The notes under the pieces: generated by a model
Told to the model about the DNA's origin: nothing
Seen by the model: the letters and a program-made list of their open reading frames with translations, nothing else
Databases searched by the model: none
Assembly (NCBI GenBank): GCA_964620555.1
Contig: CAZUGZ010000006.1
Location: 1-64,000, forward strand
Length of the DNA stretch: 64,000 nt
Direction of reading: 5' to 3'
Source of the DNA: JAPOQD01 sp964620555
Lineage (GTDB): Bacteria; Pseudomonadota; Gammaproteobacteria; Pseudomonadales; Halieaceae
Translations under genes and position numbers: made by a program
Part shown: positions 8,175-17,380 of the stretch, one piece after another
Numbering within the stretch: the first letter of the stretch is position 1
Layout: the number at the start of each line of letters is the position of its first letter

Positions 8175-9277
8175 CAATGGAGATGGTGAATGGGTNNNNN
8201 NNNNNGTGCTAGCGACTGGCGTGGCACTGGCAGGTACAACACCTGCCCCACTTCCAGGTGATTAATATCCGAGTGGAATGACATCGCGGGGGAGTGCTGG
8301 ATGATGAATTCAAAAGTTTCCCGAAAACTCCAGCCGGGCGGTTGAAAACGCCGGGCCAGAGCTGAGAGGGAATCTCCCGCCGTCACCACATATTCCCGCA
8401 TGTCCACACCGTCCGATGGACGTTGAGGAGTTGCGCCGGGCAGCCCTGCCGGGACCACTTCAAAGGCGATTTCTCCCGTGGCAGTGCGTAATGGGAACCC
8501 GGGCAGATCTGCCGGCACCGAGGCATACCCTGTCCGGCCGTCCCTCGCGGAAACCGTGTGCAAGGCTTCTTCAGCCGTGGGGTTATCGCCTGCGGCGCCC
8601 TGCCAGAGGTAGGGCGCGCTGGCTGGATTCGGGAGAGCCCCAGTTGCGGTGTCACGCCACGGATCGATGGTGCCAGCTTGATTGTGGAATTTTCCGACTG
8701 CGGCTGCGGATGGGGAGTCGGCTTTGCCGACAGGATTCCAGGGTGTTCCCGATGCGGTATCACGCCAGGGGTTGGCCTCACTGGCCGGGTCGGCGGCAGT
8801 ACCAACCACACGCCAGGTCGGCGCAGATGCCTGGCGGGGCCCGGTTTTCTCATTCTGGTTCAGCAACCCACTCAGGGACACCATTTGCATACAACTCTGC
8901 AGCGTCCGGTCCTGCGAAGTCTCCGCCAACACGCTACCCGACATATCCAGAGAGACACTGCGCCGAACCGGATCGATCAGCAGCACTACGCCCGGTCCGA
9001 CCACTTCGCCTATCAACTCCCGGAGGGTCAGGATTTCGTCCCGTACAACCCATTGTGGGAGGGGCTGTGCGGCGATCCGCCGGGCGAGTCGAGGGCCGGA
9101 AAGATCGAGTTGAAAGCCTATCTTCGCCAACAGGGCATTCAGGCTGTCCCCGACCGTACTGTGGGGGCTCAGGTCGATGGCGCGTACCGGCATTCGAAAT
9201 GGGTCGGCCGGCATTACCACCCCATGAGCCGCCGGCCACAGACAACTCAACAGGAACAAGGGCAGCAACTTTTTCAT
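8174..9277 (-). CDS. pilL: PilL-like protein with LysM-like domain, spanning an assembly gap
   Basis: Exported protein with signal MKKLLPLFLLSCLWPAAHG. Residues about 28-115 form a PilL2-like domain (GDSLNALLAKIGFQLD, then LTLRELIGEVVG and SVSLDMSG). A long low-complexity linker (about 120-290) contains a repeated NPWRDTASG / DPWRDTATG motif. A C-terminal LysM-like unit (YVVTAGDSLSALARRF to VGQVLYLP) sits just before the gap. The frame crosses 10 Ns at 8196-8205, so the last residues and the stop at 8174 are uncertain. The start ATG overlaps the traF stop by four bases. Likely a periplasmic, peptidoglycan-binding pilus assembly factor. Confidence 0.65.
   Translation of the reverse strand: MKKLLPLFLLSCLWPAAHGVVMPADPFRMPVRAIDLSPHSTVGDSLNALLAKIGFQLDLSGPRLARRIAAQPLPQWVVRDEILTLRELIGEVVGPGVVLLIDPVRRSVSLDMSGSVLAETSQDRTLQSCMQMVSLSGLLNQNEKTGPRQASAPTWRVVGTAADPASEANPWRDTASGTPWNPVGKADSPSAAAVGKFHNQAGTIDPWRDTATGALPNPASAPYLWQGAAGDNPTAEEALHTVSARDGRTGYASVPADLPGFPLRTATGEIAFEVVPAGLPGATPQRPSDGVDMREYVVTAGDSLSALARRFQPPGWSFRETFEFIIQHSPAMSFHSDINHLEVGQVLYLPVPRQSLAXXXXPIHHLH
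8196..8205. other. Assembly gap (10 N)
   Basis: Ten consecutive Ns. This length is often used for a gap of unknown size, so the distance and reading frame across it cannot be trusted. It falls between the LysM-like end of the PilL-like frame and the TcpQ-domain frame. Repetitive or low-complexity pilL coding sequence could have caused it. Confidence 0.99.
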
Positions 9278-9909
9278 GGTCTCAACTCCTCGACGAAGGG
9301 AGCAGGGACAAGCCATGGCGCCCGCTCACAGCGACGCCCCGACACCCTTGCTACCAACCTTGACGAACCCTGCGGGCGACCGACCCACAGCGGGTGCAAT
9401 CGACCGATAATCTGAGATTTGTCTACGGGCCCGAGGTAGCGGCTGTCGAAACTCCCCGTTGCTTCGCCAAGCAGCAAATAGTGGTCCGGGGGCAAGTTGC
9501 CGCCTGCGCGCGCCGGCACCGGCAGGGGCAGCCCCCGGCCATCGCAGGGCAACTGTGCCGTGCCGGCCAGGCTGCGCCCGTTCAGGGTGATTCCAGCGGT
9601 AGTGATTCGGTAGTGATCTCCGGGAACACCTGCCACCCGCTTCAACAGGGGCACCAGGCCACCCGGGCACTGCCGGGAGCGGGAGAAATAACCCCGTCGG
9701 ACAATGAGGTCGTGCAGTTCACCTCGTCGCAGGCAAAAAACAACCAGTTCACCGCGCTGAACCAGCATGTCCCCGGCCATTCGATACAGGCCCCTGGGCA
9801 TTGAGGCAGTGGTATTGATCCGCAAACCCGCCCAGTAGGCTGTCAGCAGCGAGCCCACGAGCAGGCAGGACAACCAGCGCAGCACCCTGGGCAAGTCCTC
9901 ACCCCACAT
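9274..9909 (-). CDS. traF: TraF-type conjugative pilin peptidase (S26 family)
   Basis: Membrane-anchored serine peptidase of 211 residues. After an N-terminal membrane segment (about 8-28) comes the S26 box ASMPRGLY with the predicted nucleophilic Ser. The general-base Lys is in PLLKRVAGVPGD, followed by the DSRYLGPV box. In RP4, TraF trims TrbC and drives its cyclisation into the circular T-pilin (established). That substrate is encoded in this operon. The ATG at 9909, with GGGGA upstream, is preferred to a TTG at 9927. It overlaps trbI by 11 bp and pilL by 4 bp, joining the secretion and pilus halves of the operon. Confidence 0.9.
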   Translation of the reverse strand: MWGEDLPRVLRWLSCLLVGSLLTAYWAGLRINTTASMPRGLYRMAGDMLVQRGELVVFCLRRGELHDLIVRRGYFSRSRQCPGGLVPLLKRVAGVPGDHYRITTAGITLNGRSLAGTAQLPCDGRGLPLPVPARAGGNLPPDHYLLLGEATGSFDSRYLGPVDKSQIIGRLHPLWVGRPQGSSRLVARVSGRRCERAPWLVPAPFVEELRP

Positions 9910-11017
9910 CGGAACCGTCCCCGGCAAACACCAGGTCTCGGGTCACCATGACATTGAAGCGATAGCCCGGCCTGACCCGGATACGCGGGCCCACCGCCAA
10001 CTGACTGCGTACCATTTCCTCAGTCATTTCATTCCACTGCCTGCCGATTGCATCCGCGGTGCGCTCACTGGCGGAGGTGTTCAACTCGCGGGTATCTGCG
10101 GTGCTGTGTTGAAAACCTGCGGAGATCAGGCCCAGCAGGGTGGCGTTGCCGAAGGTGCGCCAGTAACGCCGGTCAATTTGATCGGAGAGGCCAGCGTATC
10201 CGGCACCATCAACACTGGGCATGGCGTCCAATACAATCGCTTCTCCAGACGGGCGCTGCAGTGTTTGCCAGTCCACCGCAAGGCGTTCCTGACCCAGCGC
10301 TGTCGAATTGCGGTAGCTGCCGATCAGCCGGGCACCGGGTGGAATCAGCACCCGACTGCCAGTCTCGGTGTCGTATACCGGCACTCCCACCTGGGCAATT
10401 ACCTGCGCCGACAACTCGGAATCGATACCCGTGAGCAGGACGGCGGGAATGACCGAGCCGGCACGGAGAATCCGATCGGCGGGCAGACCTGGTTGCGGCG
10501 GAGGAACTTCGCCGGCCACTGCAGGTGGCGGAGGAGCGATCCGGGCATTCGCCGGGGTCGGAAGGGCCGTGGTAACTGGCGCCGTAGCGTCCCGATGTAC
10601 AACGTCATTCACAGTGATGCCGACGGCAGTTGGTGCTGTCAGGGCGGAGAGCAACAGTTCGAGTTTGCTGGCCTCCATCTGCCGCCGCCGTTCCGCATCA
10701 GCCTGCTGTATTTGCCGTTCCCGCAGATCGGGAAAGAGTACCTGGGGGGCCGGCACCGGCTCCGCCAGGGGTGGAGCGGGCAGTGTGGTTTCACCGACTT
10801 GTTGTTCGGCGAGAGCCAGTACAGCGGCTTTGACGCCACCCCGAGAGCCCTGTTCTGTGGCCATGCCCTGGGCAGCGGAGTCTGGCTCTTTCCCCCTGTC
10901 CAACAGGCGCCAACCAATCAACGACACCAACAACACACCGAGCAGGATCGCCAGCAATAGTGGCCGTTGATTCACACGGCGAACTGCTGGGCCAGCAACG
11001 GAAATATCAACCGGCAT
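9899..11017 (-). CDS. trbI: TrbI/VirB10, envelope-spanning T4SS core protein
   Basis: Protein of 372 residues. It has a short cytoplasmic N-terminus, a membrane segment near 20-37 (PLLLAILLGVLLVSLIGW) and a Pro-rich, partly coiled periplasmic region. The C-terminal VirB10 beta-barrel domain (about 180-370) shows RILRAGSVIPAVLLTGIDS, VLIPPGARLIGSY and the final RPGYRFNVMVTRDLVF. This protein bridges the inner membrane and the outer-membrane cap of the secretion channel (family knowledge). The ATG at 11017 overlaps the trbH end by 11 bp and avoids the improbable Arg/Pro-rich upstream extension. Confidence 0.92.
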   Translation of the reverse strand: MPVDISVAGPAVRRVNQRPLLLAILLGVLLVSLIGWRLLDRGKEPDSAAQGMATEQGSRGGVKAAVLALAEQQVGETTLPAPPLAEPVPAPQVLFPDLRERQIQQADAERRRQMEASKLELLLSALTAPTAVGITVNDVVHRDATAPVTTALPTPANARIAPPPPAVAGEVPPPQPGLPADRILRAGSVIPAVLLTGIDSELSAQVIAQVGVPVYDTETGSRVLIPPGARLIGSYRNSTALGQERLAVDWQTLQRPSGEAIVLDAMPSVDGAGYAGLSDQIDRRYWRTFGNATLLGLISAGFQHSTADTRELNTSASERTADAIGRQWNEMTEEMVRSQLAVGPRIRVRPGYRFNVMVTRDLVFAGDGSDVG

Positions 11018-11426
11018 GGTGATAAACCTCGCGTTGGGTCCAGGGGGATATCGCCGACCAGGCTGTACCGCCGCGGACCGGACCGTAGGCACGAGAAAAA
11101 ATGGCCGAGCCCCAATGCACGGTCAGCAGCCAGCGCGCCGGACCCAGCGGTTCAGTCCGAAGCTGCACCAGCAGCAGAAAATCGGATGGGGTCTCGCTCA
11201 CCTGGACCGCATAGCCGAGCTTGCGCAGGGCTGTATCCAATTCAGAGTGGATCGGCGAATGCCCTGACAGTGCCAGTGCCGCCTGTTGTGTTGGTGGGTA
11301 ACGCTGCCATACGAACAAGGCCAGGTCATTGACCATGGTGCGGCGCAGCGTCGGCATCAGGGGAGACCTCGGTGTCTCTGCGCAGGCAGCCAATAGCAGG
11401 GCCATACTGAGTAACAGGAATCTCAT
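11007..11426 (-). CDS. trbH: TrbH-like conjugal transfer lipoprotein
   Basis: Small lipoprotein of 139 residues with signal MRFLLLSMALLLAAC (lipobox LAAC, Cys15). TrbH is the VirB7-equivalent outer-membrane lipoprotein of P-type systems and stabilises the VirB9-like component (family knowledge). Its position between trbG and trbI is exactly that of trbH. The body contains LVWQRYPP-like and ALRKLGYAVQV segments. Four-base overlap with trbG (ATGA). The identification rests on lipobox, size and order. Confidence 0.75.
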   Translation of the reverse strand: MRFLLLSMALLLAACAETPRSPLMPTLRRTMVNDLALFVWQRYPPTQQAALALSGHSPIHSELDTALRKLGYAVQVSETPSDFLLLVQLRTEPLGPARWLLTVHWGSAIFSRAYGPVRGGTAWSAISPWTQREVYHHAG

Positions 11427-12286
11427 GGCCGTCCGCGCACAACGGTAACCTGTTGCTGTTCTGAGCCAACCCCGACCAGCAGCGCGGCGCGCTGAAACAA
11501 ACCGTCCACTATGTAGCGGTTGGCGCGGACCCTATAATTCACCAGGTCGGTCTGCCCGTTGCCGTCCAAAACCAGCAAAACCGGAGTTGGTTGGCCTTGC
11601 AGATGGCGGGGAAATTCAATGAAGGTCCGGCTGCCATCATTGAATACCCTCAGCGGGCGCCAGGCCGCCTCCCCGTCAATTTGATAATCGAAATCGAGTT
11701 GCTCCAGCGTCACCGGAATGTCGGGAGAAGAGGTTTGCTGCACTGCTGTCGACGGTTGCGACGAAGGTTTCTGGCGCTCCGTGGTGAGGGCCTCGGGGTA
11801 GAGAAAGCCAACGCTGGGCATGTAGTCGGTGGGATGGGAAAGCAACTCCAGGTGATAGCTGCGCCGGGTAGTCGGGACATACAATGTGGTGACCAGTCCC
11901 GCATCCAGTGGTTTTATCAACAGGTGACTGATCTGCTCCGTAGCGGGGCCGCTCTGGGCATGGCCAATCAGCCAGCGCGCCGTATCCCCCAGGTGGGGGT
12001 CGGATGTCAGAGTTTCACCGGGCTGCAGTGCCAGATCGCAGACCCGCAGTGGCGCACAGACAATACGTGCAGCATGCAGCCCGTATACATATAACACTTG
12101 CCCGCCGCGGCCCCGAATCGGCTCGCTGTAACGGGACCCTGACCACTCTTCAACCAGTTGCAGGGCTTTCCTCTCCTGCTCGGAGATGGGTGGCAATCGA
12201 TCGGAGATCCACTCGGCTCGCGTTGACGCAGAGGGCACGACAACCAGGGCAAGTAGTATCACCATCGCTATTTCAACTCGACCCAT
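11423..12286 (-). CDS. trbG: TrbG/VirB9, T4SS outer-membrane core protein
   Basis: Exported protein of 287 residues with signal MGRVEIAMVILLALVVVPSASTRA. The N-terminal VirB9 domain shows YVYGLHAARIVCAPLRVCDLALQPGE (Cys pair near 69 and 75) and the C-terminal beta domain has VFNDGSRTFIEFP and VNYRVRANRYIVDGLF. With TrbH and TrbI it forms the core channel. The ATG at 12286 has AAGGA seven bases upstream and overlaps trbF by 19 bp. Another ATG at 12265 is possible but leaves a shorter signal without its positive residue. Confidence 0.92.
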   Translation of the reverse strand: MGRVEIAMVILLALVVVPSASTRAEWISDRLPPISEQERKALQLVEEWSGSRYSEPIRGRGGQVLYVYGLHAARIVCAPLRVCDLALQPGETLTSDPHLGDTARWLIGHAQSGPATEQISHLLIKPLDAGLVTTLYVPTTRRSYHLELLSHPTDYMPSVGFLYPEALTTERQKPSSQPSTAVQQTSSPDIPVTLEQLDFDYQIDGEAAWRPLRVFNDGSRTFIEFPRHLQGQPTPVLLVLDGNGQTDLVNYRVRANRYIVDGLFQRAALLVGVGSEQQQVTVVRGRP

Positions 12287-12936
12287 GACAGTTCCTTGAC
12301 GTGCAACCCCAACGGATTGGCACGAATGGCCTCTGCGCTGGTCGGCGGCTGCACCGTCACTGACAACAGGGCTCTCCACCTTTCCTCGCTGCGCAGTGCG
12401 CCCGAACGTTCCCGGATCCGTTCCAGCCATTCCATTTGCCAGGTGCCACTGGTCTGGCGGAGGATCGAACCGATTTCGATCGCCACGGTTTCCTTGTTTA
12501 CCCGAATCAGAGGACTGCGGGGACCCAGCCCCTCCTCAAAATATTCATTCACTACCTGGTAGGCCGGGTCGCCGGATCTCAGCAAGGTGTAGGCATCATT
12601 GAGAAACTGGGCCTGCAATTCCGGATCCGCAGTCACCGTGCGAAGCTGTACGATAAAGCGGCTCAACAGGGCGCGAACGACCCGTTCATCGGCTGGCAGG
12701 GCACGCTCGGCGATATTGACCGGAACCGCCTCCCCCAGGTTATTCACCTCGACCACGTAGGGGACCAACTTGTTTTGTGAGCCGATATAGGCAACACCGG
12801 CGACTGCAATTGCGGCCACCCCGAGCGCCGAAAAGGCGGCCCAACGCCAATGATTGCGTTGCGCAATGTAGCTGCCATAGCGCTCATTCCACTCGCGTCT
12901 GGCGGCCAGATAGGGGTTGATCTCATCGCTGCTCAT
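12268..12936 (-). CDS. trbF: TrbF/VirB8, inner-membrane T4SS assembly factor
   Basis: Bitopic protein of 222 residues. NPYLAARREWNERYGSYI at the N-terminus is the typical TrbF opening, followed by a membrane segment (about 32-50) and a periplasmic VirB8 (NTF2-like) domain with VPYVVEVNNLGEAV and WQMEWLERIRER. VirB8-like proteins nucleate the T4SS (family knowledge). It overlaps trbL by 14 bp and trbG by 19 bp. Size is normal for the family. Confidence 0.93.
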   Translation of the reverse strand: MSSDEINPYLAARREWNERYGSYIAQRNHWRWAAFSALGVAAIAVAGVAYIGSQNKLVPYVVEVNNLGEAVPVNIAERALPADERVVRALLSRFIVQLRTVTADPELQAQFLNDAYTLLRSGDPAYQVVNEYFEEGLGPRSPLIRVNKETVAIEIGSILRQTSGTWQMEWLERIRERSGALRSEERWRALLSVTVQPPTSAEAIRANPLGLHVKELSWVELK

Positions 12937-14236
12937 GGCTCACAGGTGTGCCGGAATGGAACATGTTTTTGGCAGCCGCACCGGTGAAACCAGCCGCTTC
13001 CTCCAGCGTCGCGCCGACCGCGGGACCAACTTTTTCGGCAATTCCCTCGCTGACTTTCTCACCAAATTGCCCACCAACTCTGGCGCCCAGCTTCTCCCCC
13101 GCCCTGGCGCCCCACTCCCCTCCCACTGCAGCGCCCACGGAACGCCCCACACCAGCCCCCGCAACCTGGCCCCAGGATGGTTGTGCCGCACCCCCTGCGG
13201 CCTGGCCAGCCGCAGGCAAACTACCCCCCTGGCCGGGTGCTCCACCCGCTCCAGGCAGGCCACTGAGTCCGGCTGCACCACCAAATTGTTTGCTCATCGC
13301 CACCGCCGCAGCCATGCCGATCATGGCCATGGATTGCACCGACAACGAAGCACCGGCGTGGCTTTGGCCACCGGGGGCAAATCCGCCCGCGATCAGGGAC
13401 TCGAATGTGGAAGGCAGGTCTTTGGCCAGCACAAACAAAATCAATGAAATGCCCGCCAGGGCGATGGCATCCATGACCGTCAGGTCGGGTACGTTCATCA
13501 TGCTGTCCATGATGTTGAGACCGACCACCACCAGCAGGTGCATGACAAACAGCTTCAAACCCACGGTAACTGCATATTTGTAGACGTTGGCTGCCCACGC
13601 CCAGGTCCACTGCGTACCGGCCAGCGCCATGATGATCACACCCAGAGAGACTACGAAGTGGAGTTCCACTATGGTCAGTAACACCAGCGCGGCAATCCCG
13701 GCCATCAACAAAAACATCAGCAGGGCCGCAAGAGCCAAAGCGAAGCTATCGAGTAGACCGACATCGGCATCCAGCACCCTGCCCACCAGCTTCAGACCCG
13801 AATCAAAGATATTGGCGGAAGACATCAGCTTTTGCTCCTCGCCAAAGACACCGCCCAACATGGCGAGTTGCTTGAAACTGTCGGTGATGGCCAGCAACCA
13901 GGTGTCGCTGTACTCAAGCAACAGCCAAAAGAAACCAATGGTCAGTAACCGGCGCACCAGCCCCCCGACGAAATCCGGAAAGTCCGGCTGCCGCAGGGCG
14001 GTCAGCAGACAAAACCATATGAAATCCAGTGTCGCCAAGGTCCAGAAGAAACCTCTGGCGTAGTTCCGGACGGGGCCGGCAATTTGCCTGGTGGCATCCT
14101 CGAAACGCTGCTGTACCTCTACTGCAGCGTTGTCCATCACATTGAGTTCTGCTGGTTCCTGGGCCAGGGCCGCTGCACAGCACAGCAAAACCATTACCGG
14201 GAGAAGCGTCCATGCTGCCCGCAGTCCTTTCACCAC
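12923..14236 (-). CDS. trbL: TrbL/VirB6, polytopic inner-membrane T4SS channel protein
   Basis: Protein of 437 residues with a signal-like N-terminus and several membrane helices between about 60 and 290. A long Gly/Ala/Pro-rich cytoplasmic-type tail (about 300-437) has small repeats such as KLGARVGGQFGEKVSE. This is the TrbL plan: a VirB6-like inner-membrane pore component with a low-complexity C-terminus (family knowledge). It follows trbJ with a 7-bp overlap. The entry-exclusion gene trbK, usual at this junction in RP4, is absent. Confidence 0.92.
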   Translation of the reverse strand: MVKGLRAAWTLLPVMVLLCCAAALAQEPAELNVMDNAAVEVQQRFEDATRQIAGPVRNYARGFFWTLATLDFIWFCLLTALRQPDFPDFVGGLVRRLLTIGFFWLLLEYSDTWLLAITDSFKQLAMLGGVFGEEQKLMSSANIFDSGLKLVGRVLDADVGLLDSFALALAALLMFLLMAGIAALVLLTIVELHFVVSLGVIIMALAGTQWTWAWAANVYKYAVTVGLKLFVMHLLVVVGLNIMDSMMNVPDLTVMDAIALAGISLILFVLAKDLPSTFESLIAGGFAPGGQSHAGASLSVQSMAMIGMAAAVAMSKQFGGAAGLSGLPGAGGAPGQGGSLPAAGQAAGGAAQPSWGQVAGAGVGRSVGAAVGGEWGARAGEKLGARVGGQFGEKVSEGIAEKVGPAVGATLEEAAGFTGAAAKNMFHSGTPVSHEQR

Positions 14237-14943
14237 ACACCCGGTCCGTCTTTGGTATCTATTGCACTGACCTCTTCAAGCATCTGCTCACGAGCGGCAC
14301 GCTGCTCGGCCTCGCGGGCGCTTTTCGCAATCCATTCCTGGGTGAACAGTTCCTGCAGCGTGAGCAGCGTTCTGCGCATTTTCTGTAACTGTCCGATCTG
14401 CTGACTGGCCAATTGATTGCCGGCCTGCAGCGCCTGCATCCTCCCTTCGGCAGTCTGCGCGGTTTTCACCAACCCTTGCAGCACCTCGGCTTCCTCGGCC
14501 AGTGCCCGTCGCTGAACCCGAATGGAATCCAGTGAATTCCGGTAGGCGTTCATCTGGTCCTGGTTCTGTCGCGTGTAGGCCCGGCGCGCCTGCTGCACAG
14601 TGCGGGGTTCACTACGCGCCTGTTTCAGATCCCGATAATTGTCCGCCACGCGCTGGCCTGGTTGGGTACTGATGGTCTCGTACTGCTGTTCAATCTGCTC
14701 CAGCAAAACCAGAACGCGATGCGCCTCATCCCAGGTGAATTTCTCCGCATTGCGAGTGTTGCGCAGCATTTGCTCCAGCATCGCCAGTTGACGCCGCAGT
14801 TGTTCCGTCTGCAGTCGCGTATGTTCGATGGCCTCTGCCGCAGTGATTTTGGACTGCATCAGGTTCTGACGGTCCACTACCGGGTAATCCGCTCTGCAGA
14901 TGACGGCCACGCACAGCGCCAACACCAACAACACGCTACGCAT
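14230..14943 (-). CDS. trbJ: TrbJ/VirB5-like T4SS periplasmic protein
   Basis: Exported protein of 237 residues with signal MRSVLLVLALCVAVICRA, then almost entirely alpha-helical, Gln/Glu/Arg-rich and predicted coiled coil (QTEQLRRQLAMLEQMLRNT; MRRTLLTLQELFTQEW). TrbJ is the VirB5 counterpart, found at the pilus tip or in the periplasm (family knowledge). It overlaps trbE by 8 bp and trbL by 7 bp. Length and order are standard for P-type systems. Confidence 0.88.
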   Translation of the reverse strand: MRSVLLVLALCVAVICRADYPVVDRQNLMQSKITAAEAIEHTRLQTEQLRRQLAMLEQMLRNTRNAEKFTWDEAHRVLVLLEQIEQQYETISTQPGQRVADNYRDLKQARSEPRTVQQARRAYTRQNQDQMNAYRNSLDSIRVQRRALAEEAEVLQGLVKTAQTAEGRMQALQAGNQLASQQIGQLQKMRRTLLTLQELFTQEWIAKSAREAEQRAAREQMLEEVSAIDTKDGPGVW

Positions 14944-17380
14944 GAGAAACCCCTCTTTCCTTCAGCCAGGCGGTTCGCCAGTTCTCCCCATGGCTGCGTT
15001 CCAGGGCCTTGACCTGGCGTACACTCTCTGTGTCCGACGCACCCAGCCAGGCCAGGGCATAGGGTCCCAATGCCAGTGAAAAACGGCGAAAACCGCGGGG
15101 GCTATGAAGAAAGTACTCCCGTTTCGGCTGTGCCATGGCGATTTGCTGGATCTGAGGGCCTGACAGTCCCAAATCCTGGTAGATGGGCCGGTTGAGTTCG
15201 TCACAGGCCTGGGCGTTGGGCAACAACAGCTTGGTAGGCAAACCGCGCAGGGCGGCGCTGATGCCCGATTTTTCCAAATCGGCGAGGTACTGGGTCACCA
15301 GCACTACGGCACCGTTCTTCTTGCGCATGGTACGCAACCAGTCTTCCACCTGGGCCGCGAACATGGGGTGCCCCAACAACGACCAGGCCTCCTCCAGCAA
15401 TAGCAAAGTCGGCGAGCCATCCAATGCCTCCTCTATGCGTCGAAACAGGTACAACAACACCGGCAGGGCATGGCGGTCCTGCCATCTCATGAAGTCTCCG
15501 GTTTCAAACACGGTGAAATCAGTCAGTCGCAGGTTGTCGCTATCGGCGTCCAACAGTCCGCCGATACCACCATCCACGGTGTAGTCCCGGAGCGCAGTCT
15601 TCAGCGTTTCATCCCCCAATGAGGCATACAGGTCGGAGAGGGTCTGGCTGTGTCCCCGAGCCAGTAGATCCAGGGCCTGACGAATCACTTCCCGCTGCCG
15701 TGGTGTGACCTCCTCGGCACCAAGTTGCAACTGCGCCAGCATTTCCACCCAGCGAGTTGCCCAGAGGCGTTTGTCCGGTAAACCAATGCCCTGTAATGGA
15801 GCGAAGGAGAGGCCGCTGCCAGCCAGTTCGATATGCTGGCCACCCAGGGCCTGACAGAGAGTATAGAGGCTGTAATCCTTGTCGAAGATTACCACCCTGG
15901 CCTTCGCATAGCGGCGCTGCTGGGCCGCCAGCAGACCGAGCAGTGTGGACTTGCCGGCACCGGTGGGGCCGAGGATCAGCGCGTGACCCACATCGCCGAC
16001 ATGAAGGTTGAGGCGTAAGGTTGATGCACCGCCGGTTTCGCAATGGAGTAGAGCCGGCGAAGCTGGTGGATAGAGGGCGCAGGGATGCCTGGGTTCGCCC
16101 TCCCACAACGACGAAAGGGGCATCAAATCGGCCAGATTGCGCGTACTGAGCAGGGGTCGCCGCAGATTGGGGATGGCGTTTCCGGGAAAACTACCCAGCC
16201 AGGCTTCGGTGGCGTTCAGGGTTTCAACCCGCGCCGCAAAGCCCAGGTCATCGATCAGATTGGTGATGAAGCGGGTCTGTTCTTCCAGTATCCCTCGGTC
16301 GGCGTGGCGCAGTTCCACAACCGAGGTGTAGTAACCGAAGGAAATCTGCTCTCCGTTGACCTCTCCCATGGCCTGTTCTGTCTCATCGGCCATGGCCATT
16401 GCGTCGCGGTCTATGGCGCTACGGCTGGTCTGCATCACCTGGTCCATCAGTCCGCGGATCTTTTGTTGCCAGTGGCGACGCAGCTTGTCCAGTTCGCGCA
16501 GCGCACTGCGCCGGTCCAGGCACAGAAAGCGGGTCGACCAGCGATAGTTCAGGGGCTGCTGTTGTAATGGTTCCAGGAAACCGTTCAAAGTTTGGGAGGG
16601 GAATCCTTCGATCGCCACCATCGACAGATATTGACCATTGATGTGGGGAGTAACACCATGGTGGAGTTCCGGGGTGCCCAGCACCGCGTCCAGGTAACAT
16701 CCGAACGGCGGTACTCGCACGGCCGTGGGGTGGTCGGAACCGGCCAGACACAGTCGAAAGTGGCTGAGCAGCGGACAAAACCAAAGTGTCCTGTCCGAAC
16801 TGGTGCGCACCCGCTGGCTGCGCAGGCGTTGGGCGCCAAGCATTTGCCGCAGCGCCACATCGAGGCTATCGAGTTGACGCAGGTACTCCCCCATGATGCC
16901 GGAGGAGACTTCGGTTGGTTCCGGGGACAGCTCGCTGTCAGAAAATAACAACTCTATGCCCCTGGACTTCATCCGTAGCGGTGGTTGGTAGCCCAAAAAC
17001 AACAAGGTGGTGGTACTGAATTGGGCACCCCGGCCCTGGAAGTACCTGCGCCGCTCGGCATCCATTGCAGCACTGACCGGATCCGGAAAATGGCATTCCT
17101 CGGGCTCGGGGTATTCCTGGGCGCTACTGCGAACCACATCTACATTGAGGCACCATCCATCTCCCAGAAAACCCAGCAGTTGATTGACGCGAAACGCCGT
17201 GGAATTCCATTGCTCATCGGATATGGAGTCCTGATCCGGGCCATGCAGGACCCATCCGGCCAACAGTGTCCCATCCTTGCATAGCACCACGCCGTCATCG
17301 ACCAGTGCCGCCCAGGGCAACAAATCCGCAGTGCCCAACTGACGCTGCCGGAACAGTTGCAGAGGTAATGGCCCGTTCAT
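14936..17380 (-). CDS. trbE: TrbE/VirB4, T4SS assembly ATPase
   Basis: Large AAA+-like ATPase of 814 residues that energises pilus assembly and substrate transfer at the cytoplasmic membrane. Walker A GPTGAGKST is at 471-479 and Walker B LLLLEEAW near 660, followed by the RKKNGAVVLVTQ segment. The N-terminal CagE/TrbE/VirB region spans about 180-390. The ATG at 17380 overlaps the trbD stop by four bases, so the 45-residue upstream extension in frame is not used. Full length for the family; no disrupted motif seen. Confidence 0.95.
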   Translation of the reverse strand: MNGPLPLQLFRQRQLGTADLLPWAALVDDGVVLCKDGTLLAGWVLHGPDQDSISDEQWNSTAFRVNQLLGFLGDGWCLNVDVVRSSAQEYPEPEECHFPDPVSAAMDAERRRYFQGRGAQFSTTTLLFLGYQPPLRMKSRGIELLFSDSELSPEPTEVSSGIMGEYLRQLDSLDVALRQMLGAQRLRSQRVRTSSDRTLWFCPLLSHFRLCLAGSDHPTAVRVPPFGCYLDAVLGTPELHHGVTPHINGQYLSMVAIEGFPSQTLNGFLEPLQQQPLNYRWSTRFLCLDRRSALRELDKLRRHWQQKIRGLMDQVMQTSRSAIDRDAMAMADETEQAMGEVNGEQISFGYYTSVVELRHADRGILEEQTRFITNLIDDLGFAARVETLNATEAWLGSFPGNAIPNLRRPLLSTRNLADLMPLSSLWEGEPRHPCALYPPASPALLHCETGGASTLRLNLHVGDVGHALILGPTGAGKSTLLGLLAAQQRRYAKARVVIFDKDYSLYTLCQALGGQHIELAGSGLSFAPLQGIGLPDKRLWATRWVEMLAQLQLGAEEVTPRQREVIRQALDLLARGHSQTLSDLYASLGDETLKTALRDYTVDGGIGGLLDADSDNLRLTDFTVFETGDFMRWQDRHALPVLLYLFRRIEEALDGSPTLLLLEEAWSLLGHPMFAAQVEDWLRTMRKKNGAVVLVTQYLADLEKSGISAALRGLPTKLLLPNAQACDELNRPIYQDLGLSGPQIQQIAMAQPKREYFLHSPRGFRRFSLALGPYALAWLGASDTESVRQVKALERSHGENWRTAWLKERGVSHA

